From CAYOPZ01 sp964406005 (GTDB lineage: Bacteria; Bacteroidota; Bacteroidia; Bacteroidales; SM23-62), in NCBI GenBank assembly GCA_964406005.1, contig CAYOPZ010000009.1:1-64000 (forward strand): a stretch of 64,000 nt of DNA, written 5' to 3'. This document shows, in pieces, positions 61,901 through 64,000 of this stretch. Under the pieces are notes generated by a model. That model was not told the DNA's origin. It searched no databases and saw only the letters and a program-made list of their open reading frames with translations. Every line of letters starts with the position of its first letter. Within the stretch, counting starts at the first letter, position 1. Position numbers and translations under genes: made by a program.

Positions 61901-62155
61901 GCCATGCTTCTCTACCCGAACCCGGCAAAAGACAGGGTATACCTGTATTTTGAACAGCCGCCCACAGAACCCCTGAACCTGAGAATGTTCGATCTCTCGG
62001 GACAGATGGTTCTCTCGGACAGGGTGCCTGCACTTCAGGGCATTCATACCCTGACCCTGAACGACCTTCCGCCGGGTATGTACATCATCGAGTTATACGC
62101 ACCGGGAAGCGGGAAACTGTTCGGAAGAAGCAAGCTGATGATCAATTACCGGTGA
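37997..62155 (+). CDS. Giant secreted 60-repeat protein with T9SS sorting domain (8052 aa)
   Basis: A signal peptide (1-22) is followed by 60 tandem repeats of about 111 residues (~24-6680). A typical unit has 'DS.L.E..LD.R.LTIDLTEE.F', 'DF.L..AP.G..I.SVTG.S', 'A.I.L.F.GTDFD.D' and 'F.V.I..SVLIQT.SG.L', a layout typical of Ig-like beta-sandwich adhesin repeats. I see no Cys in the repeat region, and it is rich in Asp and Ser/Thr. The C-terminal part has Ig-like units (~6681-7000), PKD-like domains (one near 7365-7400 with 'NWQWEFGD'), a MAM/jelly-roll-like domain (~7531-7714), a thioredoxin-like domain without CxxC (~7720-7950) and a type A T9SS domain (~7969-8052, 'LLYPNPAKDRVYLYF'). It is probably a very long surface fibre or adhesin of roughly 850 kDa (estimate). 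DNA is GC-rich compared with upstream genes. Confidence 0.92.
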   Translation: MKRYLPLLAFLTALPAGNVFGQNASLEADSVLTEQRLGSRLLSVTLGGGETFPDPGGLTAGDFTLAGFPAGVTIAGAPYTSTDSVVLSLAFDSTDFDADSVNAHIVINNAVLDVSASDLSTDSVTVYHYLETPSAALTPDSVLSEARLDARSLTIDLTEEIFNDHESLAPADFVLIGAPGGTGIESASGISTTRAQINLAFSGPDFDADSVNFAVDIDSAVLVQTETRYLRSSNDTIFAVVEPPTATMTADSVLTEGRLGSRSVSIKLGQDETFFVPGSLAPGDFTPAGFPGGTTINNVDYTSTDSVVLDLAFDRSDFDTDSTNARIVIAASALTTSNSPLATNTDTVFAYIETPVATMTPDDTLKEQGLDDRELMIDLTEERFIDYTTLSVVSFELQGNPTGTSIDSVTGITETQAVLYLGFDGTDFDSDRENFLVRINSSALVQTPGGFLQTGIDTIFAYVEHPQAVLSSDSTLREQRLEDRILTVDLVEEEFTDFGTLDIASFTLTGAPAGTGIDSVTGISPVQASIALSYVGIDFDADSNNFAVIISSDELVQTTAGALTSDSLPILAYIETPLAILTPDSILTEQRLDYRTLRIDLIEEEFGSPAGLQTSDFTLTGAPDTTSIQLITSRSATHVELDLAYDGTDFDTDYENFAVDIASGVLIQTESGFLGTNDTTVFAFIEVPRADLSSDSVLSETNIDLATLTIALTQEQFLNFSSLDPGDFVLVNAPAGLGIDAVTGISKSEVRLELVYTGMDFDDDITDFAVDIDSAVLKQTETRYLRSYNNLTITAYIEQPRASITPDAALTEQGLDNRRLTVDFTEESFTDYTSISNGDFILMGAPPGTGIDSVNGNNATRATIWLSFDGTDFDSDSTHFRIGIINTVLIQTTGGYLVSDSLTITAFDEPPVATMSPDSVLTEQRLDARYLTLTLDQESFINYVTLDPTDFVLVNPAPGMSIEFVGGQNPTTALLYLSHDESDFDQNRNNFAVDISADVLTKTSADYLRTNHDTIFAFVEIPDAVLTADSSVLSEWELDDRTLEINLDQEEFLDYGALTDADFTLVLAPAGLSIDSVIGISRTRIQLELQYAGLDFDLDIPGFAVDITSAVLKQTKTGDLRTNTFPIKAYIEHPAATITPSTELTEYGLDTSSVTVNLTEERFVSHTGLTAGAFTLFGAPPGTSIQSVQGNSPTRATINLAFEGTDFDADSVNFTVEIVSTALVQTESGFLRTDSLTITALVEVPVATLSSDSVLHELSLSKRSLTIDLTQERFASPGILQTGDFTLTGAPAGVGIQLVSANDYQAVLDVQFDGTDFDADSTNLRVEIDSAVLIQTETPVLVSTADTIVAYVENPVATLSADSSELTEQRLDFRTLTIDLTEERFINPVSLDAGDFTLLGAPTGASIQSATVTSRQATLDLQFDGTDFDADSSLRVSIPSAILIQTETGELITDTLIVKAWVENPSAVLTPDSALAEYTLNDRTLTIDLYEEKFRSPQTLSVSDFTLRGAPAGTSIQSLTGKSTTQVEIELQYTGLDFDADSLNFRVEIDSSVLIQTETPVLSTEGDTIFAYVEHPVASMAPDSALREQNLDVNSLTIDLTEESFPDYGSLGTGDFSLVNAPANLDIEDVTGISQTQVRIDLVYTGLDFDNTITDFAVDISNAVLLQTESGWLRSDSLTILAYVETPVSAIVADSAVLNEQRLDHRSLVVSFTEERFYDYTTLDPLNFSLSGAPPGTGIQSVTGDSATRATIELQFDGTDFDADSVNFRLLIDHSELVQTESGSLASNPLTIEAWVENPQAAIVADALMEEYTLDERYLTLTLSEEWFRNYGNLHISDFTLKGAPAGTSIQSVQGNSTNSATINLAFTGKDFDVDSTNFRVEIDSAVLVQTETPVLVSDSLTIQAYLENPLATLSSDSTLMEYNLDRRTLTIDLTEEQFKSYGGLSSGDFTLVNAPQGTSIQSVTGTSVTQVLIELAFDGTDFDDTIPAFRMEIDSSVLIQTETPALTTTLLGISAYVENPVASMTADSTELNEQRLNYRTLIIGFTEERFISYNNLQTSDFILTGNPEGTSIQSIADRSPTGVSLDLQFDGTDFDTPYDMGISIPSDVLVQTESGFLNTNTLPVIPYVEHPVATLSADSSELTEQRLDFRTLTIDLTEERFINPVSLDAGDFTLLGAPTGASIQSATVTSRQATLDLQFDGTDFDADSSLRVSIPSAILIQTETGELITDTLIVKAWVENPSAVLTPDSALAEYTLNDRTLTIDLYEEKFRSPQTLSVSDFTLRGAPAGTSIQSLTGKSTTQVEIELQYTGLDFDADSLNFRVEIDSSVLIQTETPVLSTEGDTIFAYVEHPVASMAPDSALREQNLDVNSLTIDLTEESFPDYGSLGTGDFSLVNAPANLDIEDVTGISQTQVRIDLVYTGLDFDNTITDFAVDISNAVLLQTESGWLRSDSLTILAYVETPVSAIVADSAVLNEQRLDHRSLVVSFTEERFYDYTTLDPLNFSLSGAPPGTGIQSVTGDSATRATIELQFDGTDFDADSVNFRLLIDHSELVQTESGSLASNPLTIEAWVENPQAAIVADALMEEYTLDERYLTLTLSEEWFRNYGNLQAGDFTLAGAPPGTSIESVTGNSPNSATINLAFEWQDFDADSTNFRIEIDSSVLIQTETPALSSDSLTIHAYLENPVATLLQDDIMREYTLDDRVLTINLTDEWFRSFSELAIGDFTLSGAPAGTSIESVTGNDSTRVTIALAFDGTDFDYDSTNFRVLIDSSVLVQTETRYLASTTRTIFAYLENPVAILDADAFLNEQGLDDRILYIDFTEEEFLDHGSLSSSAFTLNNAPAGLTIDSIFNTSPVHAEIALAFSGDFDVNYPNFSVSIDHSVLLQTESGVLTSSVLTILAQTADPVATLAADSTLRELRLGYRTLTIELSQENFNDPGQVDTTDFVLVNAPAGLAIDSVISTDGDTVVTLGLRYTGLDFDTVFTGFAVDITASELRETTSGYLRSTSLNIQPFIENPAAVIIPDSAMKEYNLDQQGLTLNLIQERFYDQDAISVSDFSLSGAPDGTSIESVTGISLTRAVIDLAYDGIDFDDDITDFTVNIDQGILVQTQADSLVSSVLGIEAYVEHPVAEITEDQPLYELTLDDRSLTIVLTEEIFTDYDTIAVNDFSLAFAPAGLTIEGVTGISPTEAVVDLAFDGTDFDNDYTSMVLLILKDILIQTETPSLFSSSVSVTAYQENPSATLESDSALLEERLDFRSLTIDLDEEEFNNYLGLNPSGFSLSGAPAGLLIEDVQGLSDTTARIDLQFIETDFDADSLNFAVDINSPVLKQTGSGALRTSSIPVLAFIENPSAGITPDAMLNEYGLGDRYLTLDLFEERFNDYTNIPAANFTLRGAPLGTGIESVAGTGPKQAVILLSFDATDFDADSLNFAVAVSSPVLFQTSSGSLVSDSLTVHSYLENPVAALSPDTALMEYNLDGRSLTIDLTEEEFPDPGGLQTSDFSLVNPPQGLSILSVTGNDPYQATIDLRYTGLDFDDDITDFHVDIDSSVLKQTTVGHLSTNDTLIDAYVENPSASLIPDSTLSEYSLDSRSLTINLTEEKFLNYSTLNSSNFSLVNATPGLTIESVTGSSDTSAVIELRFTGLDFDSDITDFRVNINAPVLIQTTSGVLATSGDTLHAYVENPVAVLDADSSMHEYSLGSRTLFINLTEESFTDYTGLQTTDFLLVNQPAGLTIQSVGGISPTRVDLDLQYTGIDIDDDIIDFAVDINAAELVQTASGFLRTDTLFIDAYLENPSASITPDQPLGEQNLNGRQLTLDLTEEQFINYQTIGLAGFSLSGAPSGTNIQSVTGTSSTQAQIILSYVGIDFDDDSSNFTVNIDNSILVQTGSGFLASATITISAYVEIPEASIAPDIPLEEYNLDDRSLTLNFTEEEFTNYSSLQASGFSLLGAPPGTSIQSVEGTSPTEAQIELSFNGTDFDSTYSDFAVSIASGMLIQTESGSLVSSSLPVLAYVETPVATLSSDSALREQGLDSRVLSISFSEEEFVNYQGLGPAGFSLHGAPAGLSIQSVTGISATEADIDLRFIETDFDQDSNNFAVDISSSLLIQTTSGTLRTSSLPVIAFNENPEAFITADDSLEEYTLDQRYLDLVLSEEHFINYAGLNTSSFSLTGAPAGAGIQSVTGTSPTSARLYLTFDGTDFDSDLHNFAVSIAQEALFQTTSGSLVSNALTVYAYEENPVAALSPDIPLQEANLDGRTLTIDLTEENFLNYGSLQTTDFSLVNPPPNLVIQSVASDNPYQAILGLRYTGTDFDNDIPDFGVDIHASVLKQTGSGVLTTNGILIDAYTETPVADLSADSVLHELELDKRQLTIDLTEERFVDYTGLNSSNFTLVNAVPGLTIESVTGLSQTSAEINLRFTDIDYDTDVNNFYVRISASVLIQTISGYLSTSQDTLFAYDEVPAISISPDSTLRERFLGNRVLTLDLLDYESFVDYTDLQTGDFSLVNAPAGLSVQSVAGQSPTRAVLDLQYTGLDFDTDYSDFRVNISSFILVQTETPVLQSPPLTIYHYLEHPEAALSSDEDIFESNIDGRVLTIDLTEENFLNYQTLQNSDFILQNAPPDLSVQSVEGQSSIQAEVVLRYTGLDFDGDYPDFAVAILASELIQTGSGTLVSSPLLIDGYDEVPVAHLSSDSILRERNLDLRYLTIDLQEESFHDYTSLFKADFSLVNIPAGLSIQSVSGTSPVRARVNLQFNGTDFDTTITDFHLDISSSALIQTTSGQLGSDTLDIIAYVEVPDATLSADSALTEGRLGSRILTIDFHDEAFVNYTSLQVSDFNLVNAPPGLSIAGVTGQSEFSADLELYFDRTDFDADFSDFAIDIDAEALIQTTTGYLRTSAEPILAYVEVPSASIEEDAALTEYSLGDRYLTLTLDDEEFLNHANLDKADFDPVNGPAGLAIESVTGMNPHVARIDLEYTGLDFDNLIEDFNLTISNTILKQTGSGVLRSDSLSIIPYVEIPVAQMTSDQPLEETTLDERTLYIDLTEENFLDYTGILETDFTLLNGPPGLTIDTVIGNSPVTASIVLAFDGTDFDVAYTNFRVRIDTSVLLQSNTSNLVTNSLNIIARSENPRLNIDKDSTLAEHSLSQRYLTLQLSEETFTDYGTLATGDFSLVNAPGGLFIEQVTGISSTEARIDLEFDYQDIDVNYSNFRVLIAQDVLIQSQTDLISANALEITAYVESPASYLTPDLPLNEENLDGRTLNLDLVEEEFIDYGTLATGNFSLANAPTGLSINSVTGISPTEADLVLRYTGIDFDDTIFNFAVNTSPFVLVQTSSSNLVSSLQTISAIVEYPVATLVYDSVLAEYSLDERVLTINLADEQFVDYTSLQVSNFTLVNAPPGLTIESVEGINSLQAEISLAHDGSDFDSDIDDFHILIPSGLLIQTESGSLATTMLDIDAYVESPVAILAEDDVLAEYTLDERFLTLTLSEERFIDYTSVGINDFDLVNEPGGLEIESVAGLSPTQARINLQFDQSDFDANIPNFHIEIQYDVLFQTTSGVLASSNLTVFAYDEQPVATLTPDATLTEQTLDDRELTITLTEEEFNDYTGLAPAHFGLVNAPAGLTMESVTGISPYEVLILLQFDGTDFEENILDFRVNIANTVLKQTTTGVLASSPRIILAYTEIPVAELTEDAPLTEQTLDLRSLTIDLSDDYFPDPGGLQTGDFVLANAPAGLTIESVTGTSDTTAVIELQFVETDFDSDIPNFAVDISHTVLFQTTAGFLRSSPLNIQAYVESPVAILTADTALYEQGLGDRILEINLQEEKFIDYTSLSPVYFTLVNAPQGLNVLQVRGLSDTYAELDLLYDQTDFDTSIPDMYIDISQAILVQTTSGTLETSTLPVQAFVENPSATLTADPVLAEETLDNQSIEINLAEEQFLNYTSLEVTDFSLHNQPAGLGIESISVFGPTRVIINLQFDETDFDADSNNFHVSIRNEVLKQSGSDLPTNDISVFAFVENPSATVAPDAALTEYTLNSRYLTLDLFEEEFLDFTDLDTNDFILNNAPEGLAVESVTGIADTRARLDLVYTGIDFDTAINDFSVSVVNAVLKQTGAGVLGSNQLTILPYVESPVAVLVPDQALEEKTLDGRLLDIDLSEEEFTDYTGLQVSDFSLVNAPQGLSIDLVAGTSPVHAEIGLAFDGTDFDNHFTNFHVMISPGVLIQSPPNDLHTNNVTITPYFEIPEAYMEADAPLMEYQLDGRFLTIHLTEEEFVDYSALTQADFILNNEPAGLSIESVTGIDSANASLALAFSYLDFDSDISDFSVTILRDALIQSTITDLLTNNIPVQAYVEMPELRLSPDSVMHEFTLDRRLLTLALTEDEFIDPPSLVNSDFNLINSPPGLVIEGLNPLDSISVELLLAYDGSDFDNDFNLFRVAIDKDVLLQSTVSDLVSNDTIIYSYTEVPVLTISGDSLLHESTLDRRSLYLKLDEERFLDYTGLSTSSFQLINGPPGLSIESISGVRPDSAVMDLAFDETDFDSQYPDLTVIINRNILFQSTAANLVSQNTLTVYPKGENPVAVISSDSILTEYRLDARYLELTLSEEEFIGESYVTPARFTLVNAPPGLSIESVQYFDSRYVIAQLAFDGTDFDESISDFSISINKDILVQSPADLSTNELFILYDLEPVIRLVSIPNDTMKVGDTITLSIKTDSDLGNLFTLHSGAVGSFPLTDLQRIADTAYTALFHVSEGGMNYMAAQDIPVSSLRLYNGQIPGNTFNASLVQDNDLLDANSPVIESVVAFSSGPRKIGDEIFMLLTADQTGYAFTPGSHVNGVPFSSPAISISSIGTGNYNLSYTVEEGDPDVSEGGLGLEIVARDVAGNFSLPFTAISPNDLSIDGSRPLITRAWVSSADSNVVVDDTVTIILETDQPGYVPAENTRINNVGITSPNLDFEDLSDGTYRFTYTVSDDDESVSKGNLAVNFTLIDSYGNVSPGFSSLDPNNITILTSKPTAAITGSTEICNGDSTLIRVSLGGFSPWEFVLSDGNSSVIISDYRETVYETWVQPEFSASYTVPSLSDSTGNTNNGFGHADITVHPLPSVEITNLGNVYDVQGIPIELESDPPGGVYTGPGILPGPPAVFEPSVAGTEGSPHEILYTYTDGYGCVNTDTAVVYVIQATGTIEFEKPVACFNDTSFIITGSNAGNSTGSLSVEPLVDGAFTDLGDNTALLIPSYYGISSDLSLNVIYTYIDTSGVEFSIQKPLLIQHLDDAVISPVDPAAYCQNLPAFVLTGNYPGSGIFTGTGVTGSEGTGFGFDPGQAHTGSNHIVYSYESAQNCRVADSVDLTVYEIPEAGFSIADPCIPESGGTVHFHNQSYTGSSSQENWQWEFGDAKSGIDNFSTLGDPSHFYEETGTAEVSLIVTIDHGCSDTLRKEIARYALPEADFAWNSNCISPDPVVLEGREVLFNGDRVAERTWEFREGGNVYIHPDSSSILSYVFTETGTVDISYRIATQQGCADSVEKEVLFSPTYTLADADYYQDFETIPEGWSSGAGSPGQNSWIFGDITGTGFPYNAASGTKAWHTEIPSPKQVESSWVLTPCFDFTGYDRPMVSLNVKRSLDRDRDGAVLQYTLDNGKTWINVGAVDDGGQNWYNSNRITTGPGGQGTGWTGEIVFKEDTEWHTAAHGIDGLKDEKEVRFRIAFGSSGDNALANDGIAFDDFEIKKRSRLTVLEYFTNANSAGTVNTDLTVGEITDTLPEDAIGIQYHTSYPSADAFNLENPVPASTRGLYYGTSSVPYAVLDGGIYDDFLEYERTYDFKTRSPSVEDISARALSAPDFGIDISIDDLYPSLVLNVRLTALRNMAERDLTLHTLVVEKMISGRTDAGTNGVTEFRNVARKMLPDASGTSLVQAWTKGETETVPLSWNAVSSFISKDEMAIVCFLQDEDTKEILQAATARDTTSTGTWAQGEPVPDAMLLYPNPAKDRVYLYFEQPPTEPLNLRMFDLSGQMVLSDRVPALQGIHTLTLNDLPPGMYIIELYAPGSGKLFGRSKLMINYR
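42080..43494 (+). repeat. 1415-bp perfect internal duplication, copy 1
   Basis: This segment (most of unit 13 to the first part of unit 17) is identical base for base to 44411-45825. The sequence diverges at once on both sides. The offset is 2331 bp, exactly seven 333-bp units. Confidence 0.92.
44411..45825 (+). repeat. 1415-bp perfect internal duplication, copy 2
   Basis: This is the second copy of 42080-43494, covering most of unit 20 to the first part of unit 24. A non-identical 916-bp stretch (43495-44410) separates the copies, so they are not directly adjacent. Confidence 0.92.
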
Positions 62156-62167
62156 CAGGCAGCAGTT

Positions 62168-62599
62168 TCACTGAAGGAACCTGGCAACTGCCGGATATAA
62201 GATACAGGCCACGCAAATATTGAAAAAGCTTTCCAGCAGGGTGAAAAAGGCCAGCGTGCCTGCCAGCGCATAAGCCGCGCCGTGCAGACCCGTAAAATAA
62301 AACAATCCTGCCGTGAGGCTGAGCAGGAACCCCACATTTGCGGCAAACAGCTTCGGACCGGCATTTATGCTTATTCTCTTCAATCCGAGAACGCCTGTCG
62401 TCAAATGGCTTATCCTGGAAATGAAACTGAACCGTCCTCTAATGATCCTTCGCAGTAAGAAATCTGCCGCGGCCAGGAATATGATCCACTTAAACGGTGT
62501 CAACAGGAAACCCAGGATAATCACGAGTGTAAGCAACGCATTCAAACGTGCAGTATTCTCATCGGTATATTTTTCCGAGATCGGACATATCAAACTCAT
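62168..62599 (-). CDS. DUF4395 membrane protein
   Basis: This 143-residue protein opens 'CPISEKYTDENTARLNA' and has about four hydrophobic helices and a late 'FFNICVACILYP', all features of DUF4395. The function of the family is unknown. It converges on the giant gene with only 12 bp between stop codons. A glycosyltransferase gene lies 109 bp upstream on the same strand. Confidence 0.8.
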   Translation of the reverse strand: MSLICPISEKYTDENTARLNALLTLVIILGFLLTPFKWIIFLAAADFLLRRIIRGRFSFISRISHLTTGVLGLKRISINAGPKLFAANVGFLLSLTAGLFYFTGLHGAAYALAGTLAFFTLLESFFNICVACILYPAVARFLQ

Positions 62600-62648
62600 T
62601 TCAATAAATTTTAGATATAAAACATATTCGCATTGATTCTCAATAAGT

Positions 62649-62668
62649 TATTTATAATACTATAAATA
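62649..62668. repeat. AT-only perfect hairpin between two minus-strand genes
   Basis: TATTTATA-ATAC-TATAAATA is a perfect 8-bp stem with a 4-base loop in an AT-rich gap downstream of the glycosyltransferase gene. It could aid termination, but it is weak and could be chance in such AT-rich DNA. Confidence 0.2.
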
Positions 62669-62708
62669 CTATAACTTTAGTAGTACAAATATATAAAAAA
62701 TTTTTGAA

Positions 62709-63578
62709 TCAGATCTCCTTGTAGTTCCGGTATTCGAAGAGGCGCCTGCCGGTGCGCCGCTCGATCCAGTAAAGGACACGGTCGGCAGGCCTGAATCTTT
62801 TTTTATTTTCATCCAGTTCCACCTTCCAGTCCTGATGTCTGACCCTTTCCTGCATCACGGCAGGGTGTTCCCCGTCAAAAGGTGTAATGGATTCCACGTT
62901 TGAAAAATCATAAAGCATGGTATGGTTCAGGTTGCGCTCCACCCATTCCTCCTTATGATAAAACTTATTAAAGTTAACGTGTTTCGCCTGCATGATATCG
63001 GGGGGCCGGACCCACCCGTAGTGGTACATGGTGGCATGCACAGGCTTGACCATGAGTTTCCGGCTGCGGATCCTGAATCCCTGCGCATCCTTGTATGAAC
63101 GGATATGCTTGTCGTTCCGGACAATCCTGATCTCTTTCCGGTACCAGGAACGGGAGTCGGCATTATAGTCATAGCTTCCGTAAAAATGCCTGTAATCAAA
63201 CAGAAGTCCCTCGACCCTCGGATGTTCCAGCCACTCCTGCATGGCACCGGTTACAGCGGTATGGTATTTCTCATGCAAAACCTCATCGGCCTGAATGTAA
63301 AATGCCCAGTCGAAATCTTCAGGGATCCTTTTAAAAACCTTATTGGTCTCCTCGGAGAGAACCTCTCCGTTCCTTTTGTCCCGCTCATCCCAGACAGATT
63401 CGAAGATCTCGATTTTATCCGACGGGATTGAACGGATCAGGTCAAGTGTACTGTCCTCCGAATTGCCTACACTAATAATAAACCTGTCACAAACAGGCAG
63501 GATGGATTGAATGGACTCTACCACAGGGTAGGAGAACTTCACTGCATTCCGGATGAAACTGAATCCGCAAACCTTCAT
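62709..63578 (-). CDS. Glycosyltransferase family 2-like protein
   Basis: From the ATG at 63578 the protein opens 'MKVCGFSFIRNAVKFSYPVV', typical for this GT2 branch. The frame extends to 63641, but the extra 21 residues do not look like the family. It has 'ISVGNSEDSTLDLIRSI' and an acidic block 'WAFYIQADEVLHE', where D-x-D-type enzymes bind the metal; here it reads Q-A-D-E. 'EGLLFDYRHFYGSYDY' follows. Probably a cytoplasmic transferase for an envelope glycan. It is separate from the polysaccharide island. Confidence 0.82.
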   Translation of the reverse strand: MKVCGFSFIRNAVKFSYPVVESIQSILPVCDRFIISVGNSEDSTLDLIRSIPSDKIEIFESVWDERDKRNGEVLSEETNKVFKRIPEDFDWAFYIQADEVLHEKYHTAVTGAMQEWLEHPRVEGLLFDYRHFYGSYDYNADSRSWYRKEIRIVRNDKHIRSYKDAQGFRIRSRKLMVKPVHATMYHYGWVRPPDIMQAKHVNFNKFYHKEEWVERNLNHTMLYDFSNVESITPFDGEHPAVMQERVRHQDWKVELDENKKRFRPADRVLYWIERRTGRRLFEYRNYKEI

Positions 63579-63665
63579 ATTACGCCGGGTATGATTTTTC
63601 TTTGCCGGTCCCGGGAACAGGGACAATACTAAAGTTAACAAATTTTAATAGAACAGCCAAGAACC

Positions 63666-64000
63666 TTAGAACATCTGAAGCATATGGTATCTGGCATATA
63701 CGCCATTCACCTTCAGTAATTCTTCGTGGTTTCCCCTTTCTACGATTTCACCATCCTCGAGTACACATATTTCATCCGCATGCTTGACCGTAGAAAGCCT
63801 GTGTGCAATCACAATGGAAGTCCGGTTCTTCATCAGGTTCTCAATGGCTTCCTGTACATATATTTCAGACTCCGTATCCAGCGAAGAGGTTGCTTCATCC
63901 AGGATTAAAATGGGAGGATTTTTTAAAAGCGCCCTTGCAATGCTGATCCGTTGCCGCTGTCCCCCGGACATTTTGCTGCCGGCATCCCCGACATTGGAAC
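63666..64000 (-). CDS. ABC transporter ATP-binding region, C-terminal end (partial)
   Basis: Only the last ~110 residues are in the window. They include the ABC signature 'MSGGQRQRISIARAL', Walker B 'ILILDEATSSLD', the H-loop 'IVIAHRLSTV' and 'GEIVERGNHEELL'. The frame continues off the right edge ('NVGDAGSK' precedes the signature). The sequence type matches exporters with fused membrane and ATPase domains (MsbA-like lipid or peptide exporters). It ends at 63666, 88 bp before the next minus-strand start. Confidence 0.9.
   Translation of the reverse strand, partial: SNVGDAGSKMSGGQRQRISIARALLKNPPILILDEATSSLDTESEIYVQEAIENLMKNRTSIVIAHRLSTVKHADEICVLEDGEIVERGNHEELLKVNGVYARYHMLQMF

Overview
The window looks like a chromosome segment from a member of the Bacteroidota, probably Bacteroidales or a relative. 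Two complete secreted proteins end in type A C-terminal sorting domains of the type IX secretion system. The insertion-sequence and tyrosine-recombinase remnants are of types common in this phylum, strong Shine-Dalgarno sequences are largely absent, and there is a Wzx/Wzy/Wzc/Wza-type capsule or exopolysaccharide locus. No rRNA, tRNA or CRISPR array was seen.

Layout. (1) 1-1759, minus: N-terminal part of a secreted LamG plus Ig-like-repeat protein that runs off the left edge. (2) 1896-2893: a decayed IS982-like element with 15-bp terminal inverted repeats. (3) 3001-12213, plus: carrier protein, asparagine-synthase-type amidotransferase, NAD-synthase-like ligase, AMP-forming ligase, SGNH-like lipoprotein, an IS982 insertion (8915-9834, 6-bp target duplication), then an MBOAT acyltransferase and its SGNH-like partner. 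(4) 12290-25946, minus: polysaccharide assembly genes (flippase, FrhB-like Fe-S protein, pyruvyl transferase, polymerase, two GT2, three GT4, WecG/TagA-type transferase, Gfo/Idh/MocA oxidoreductase, aldo/keto-reductase-like protein). (5) 26015-29529: a tyrosine-recombinase remnant, a secreted beta-helix protein and an IS256 remnant. (6) 29530-31941, plus: a second MBOAT/SGNH pair. (7) 32289-37092, minus: tyrosine autokinase/co-polymerase, outer-membrane export lipoprotein and initiating sugar-phosphate transferase. (8) 37501-37875: an orphan SiaC/DUF1987 protein with a terminator. (9) 37997-62155: one 24-kb gene for an 8052-residue secreted protein with 60 tandem repeats of about 111 residues. 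(10) 62168-64000, minus: DUF4395 membrane protein, glycosyltransferase, and the C-terminal end of an ABC exporter.

How it works together (inference). The initiating transferase loads a sugar phosphate on the lipid carrier. The GT2/GT4/WecG enzymes extend the unit, the pyruvyl transferase and two MBOAT/SGNH pairs decorate it, Wzx and Wzy flip and polymerise it, and Wzc/Wza export it. Carrier protein + AMP ligase + MBOAT + SGNH has the same logic as DltC/DltA/DltB/DltD. The added amidotransferase and NAD-synthase-like ligase are unusual and suggest that an amidated or amino-acid-like group is placed on the polymer.

The polysaccharide part (about 3-32 kb) is visibly AT-rich and bordered by dead mobile elements, whereas the giant gene is GC-rich, so the polysaccharide block was probably acquired or repeatedly exchanged. 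The giant gene holds a perfect 1415-bp internal copy seven repeat units away, which suggests recent gene conversion or an assembly issue.
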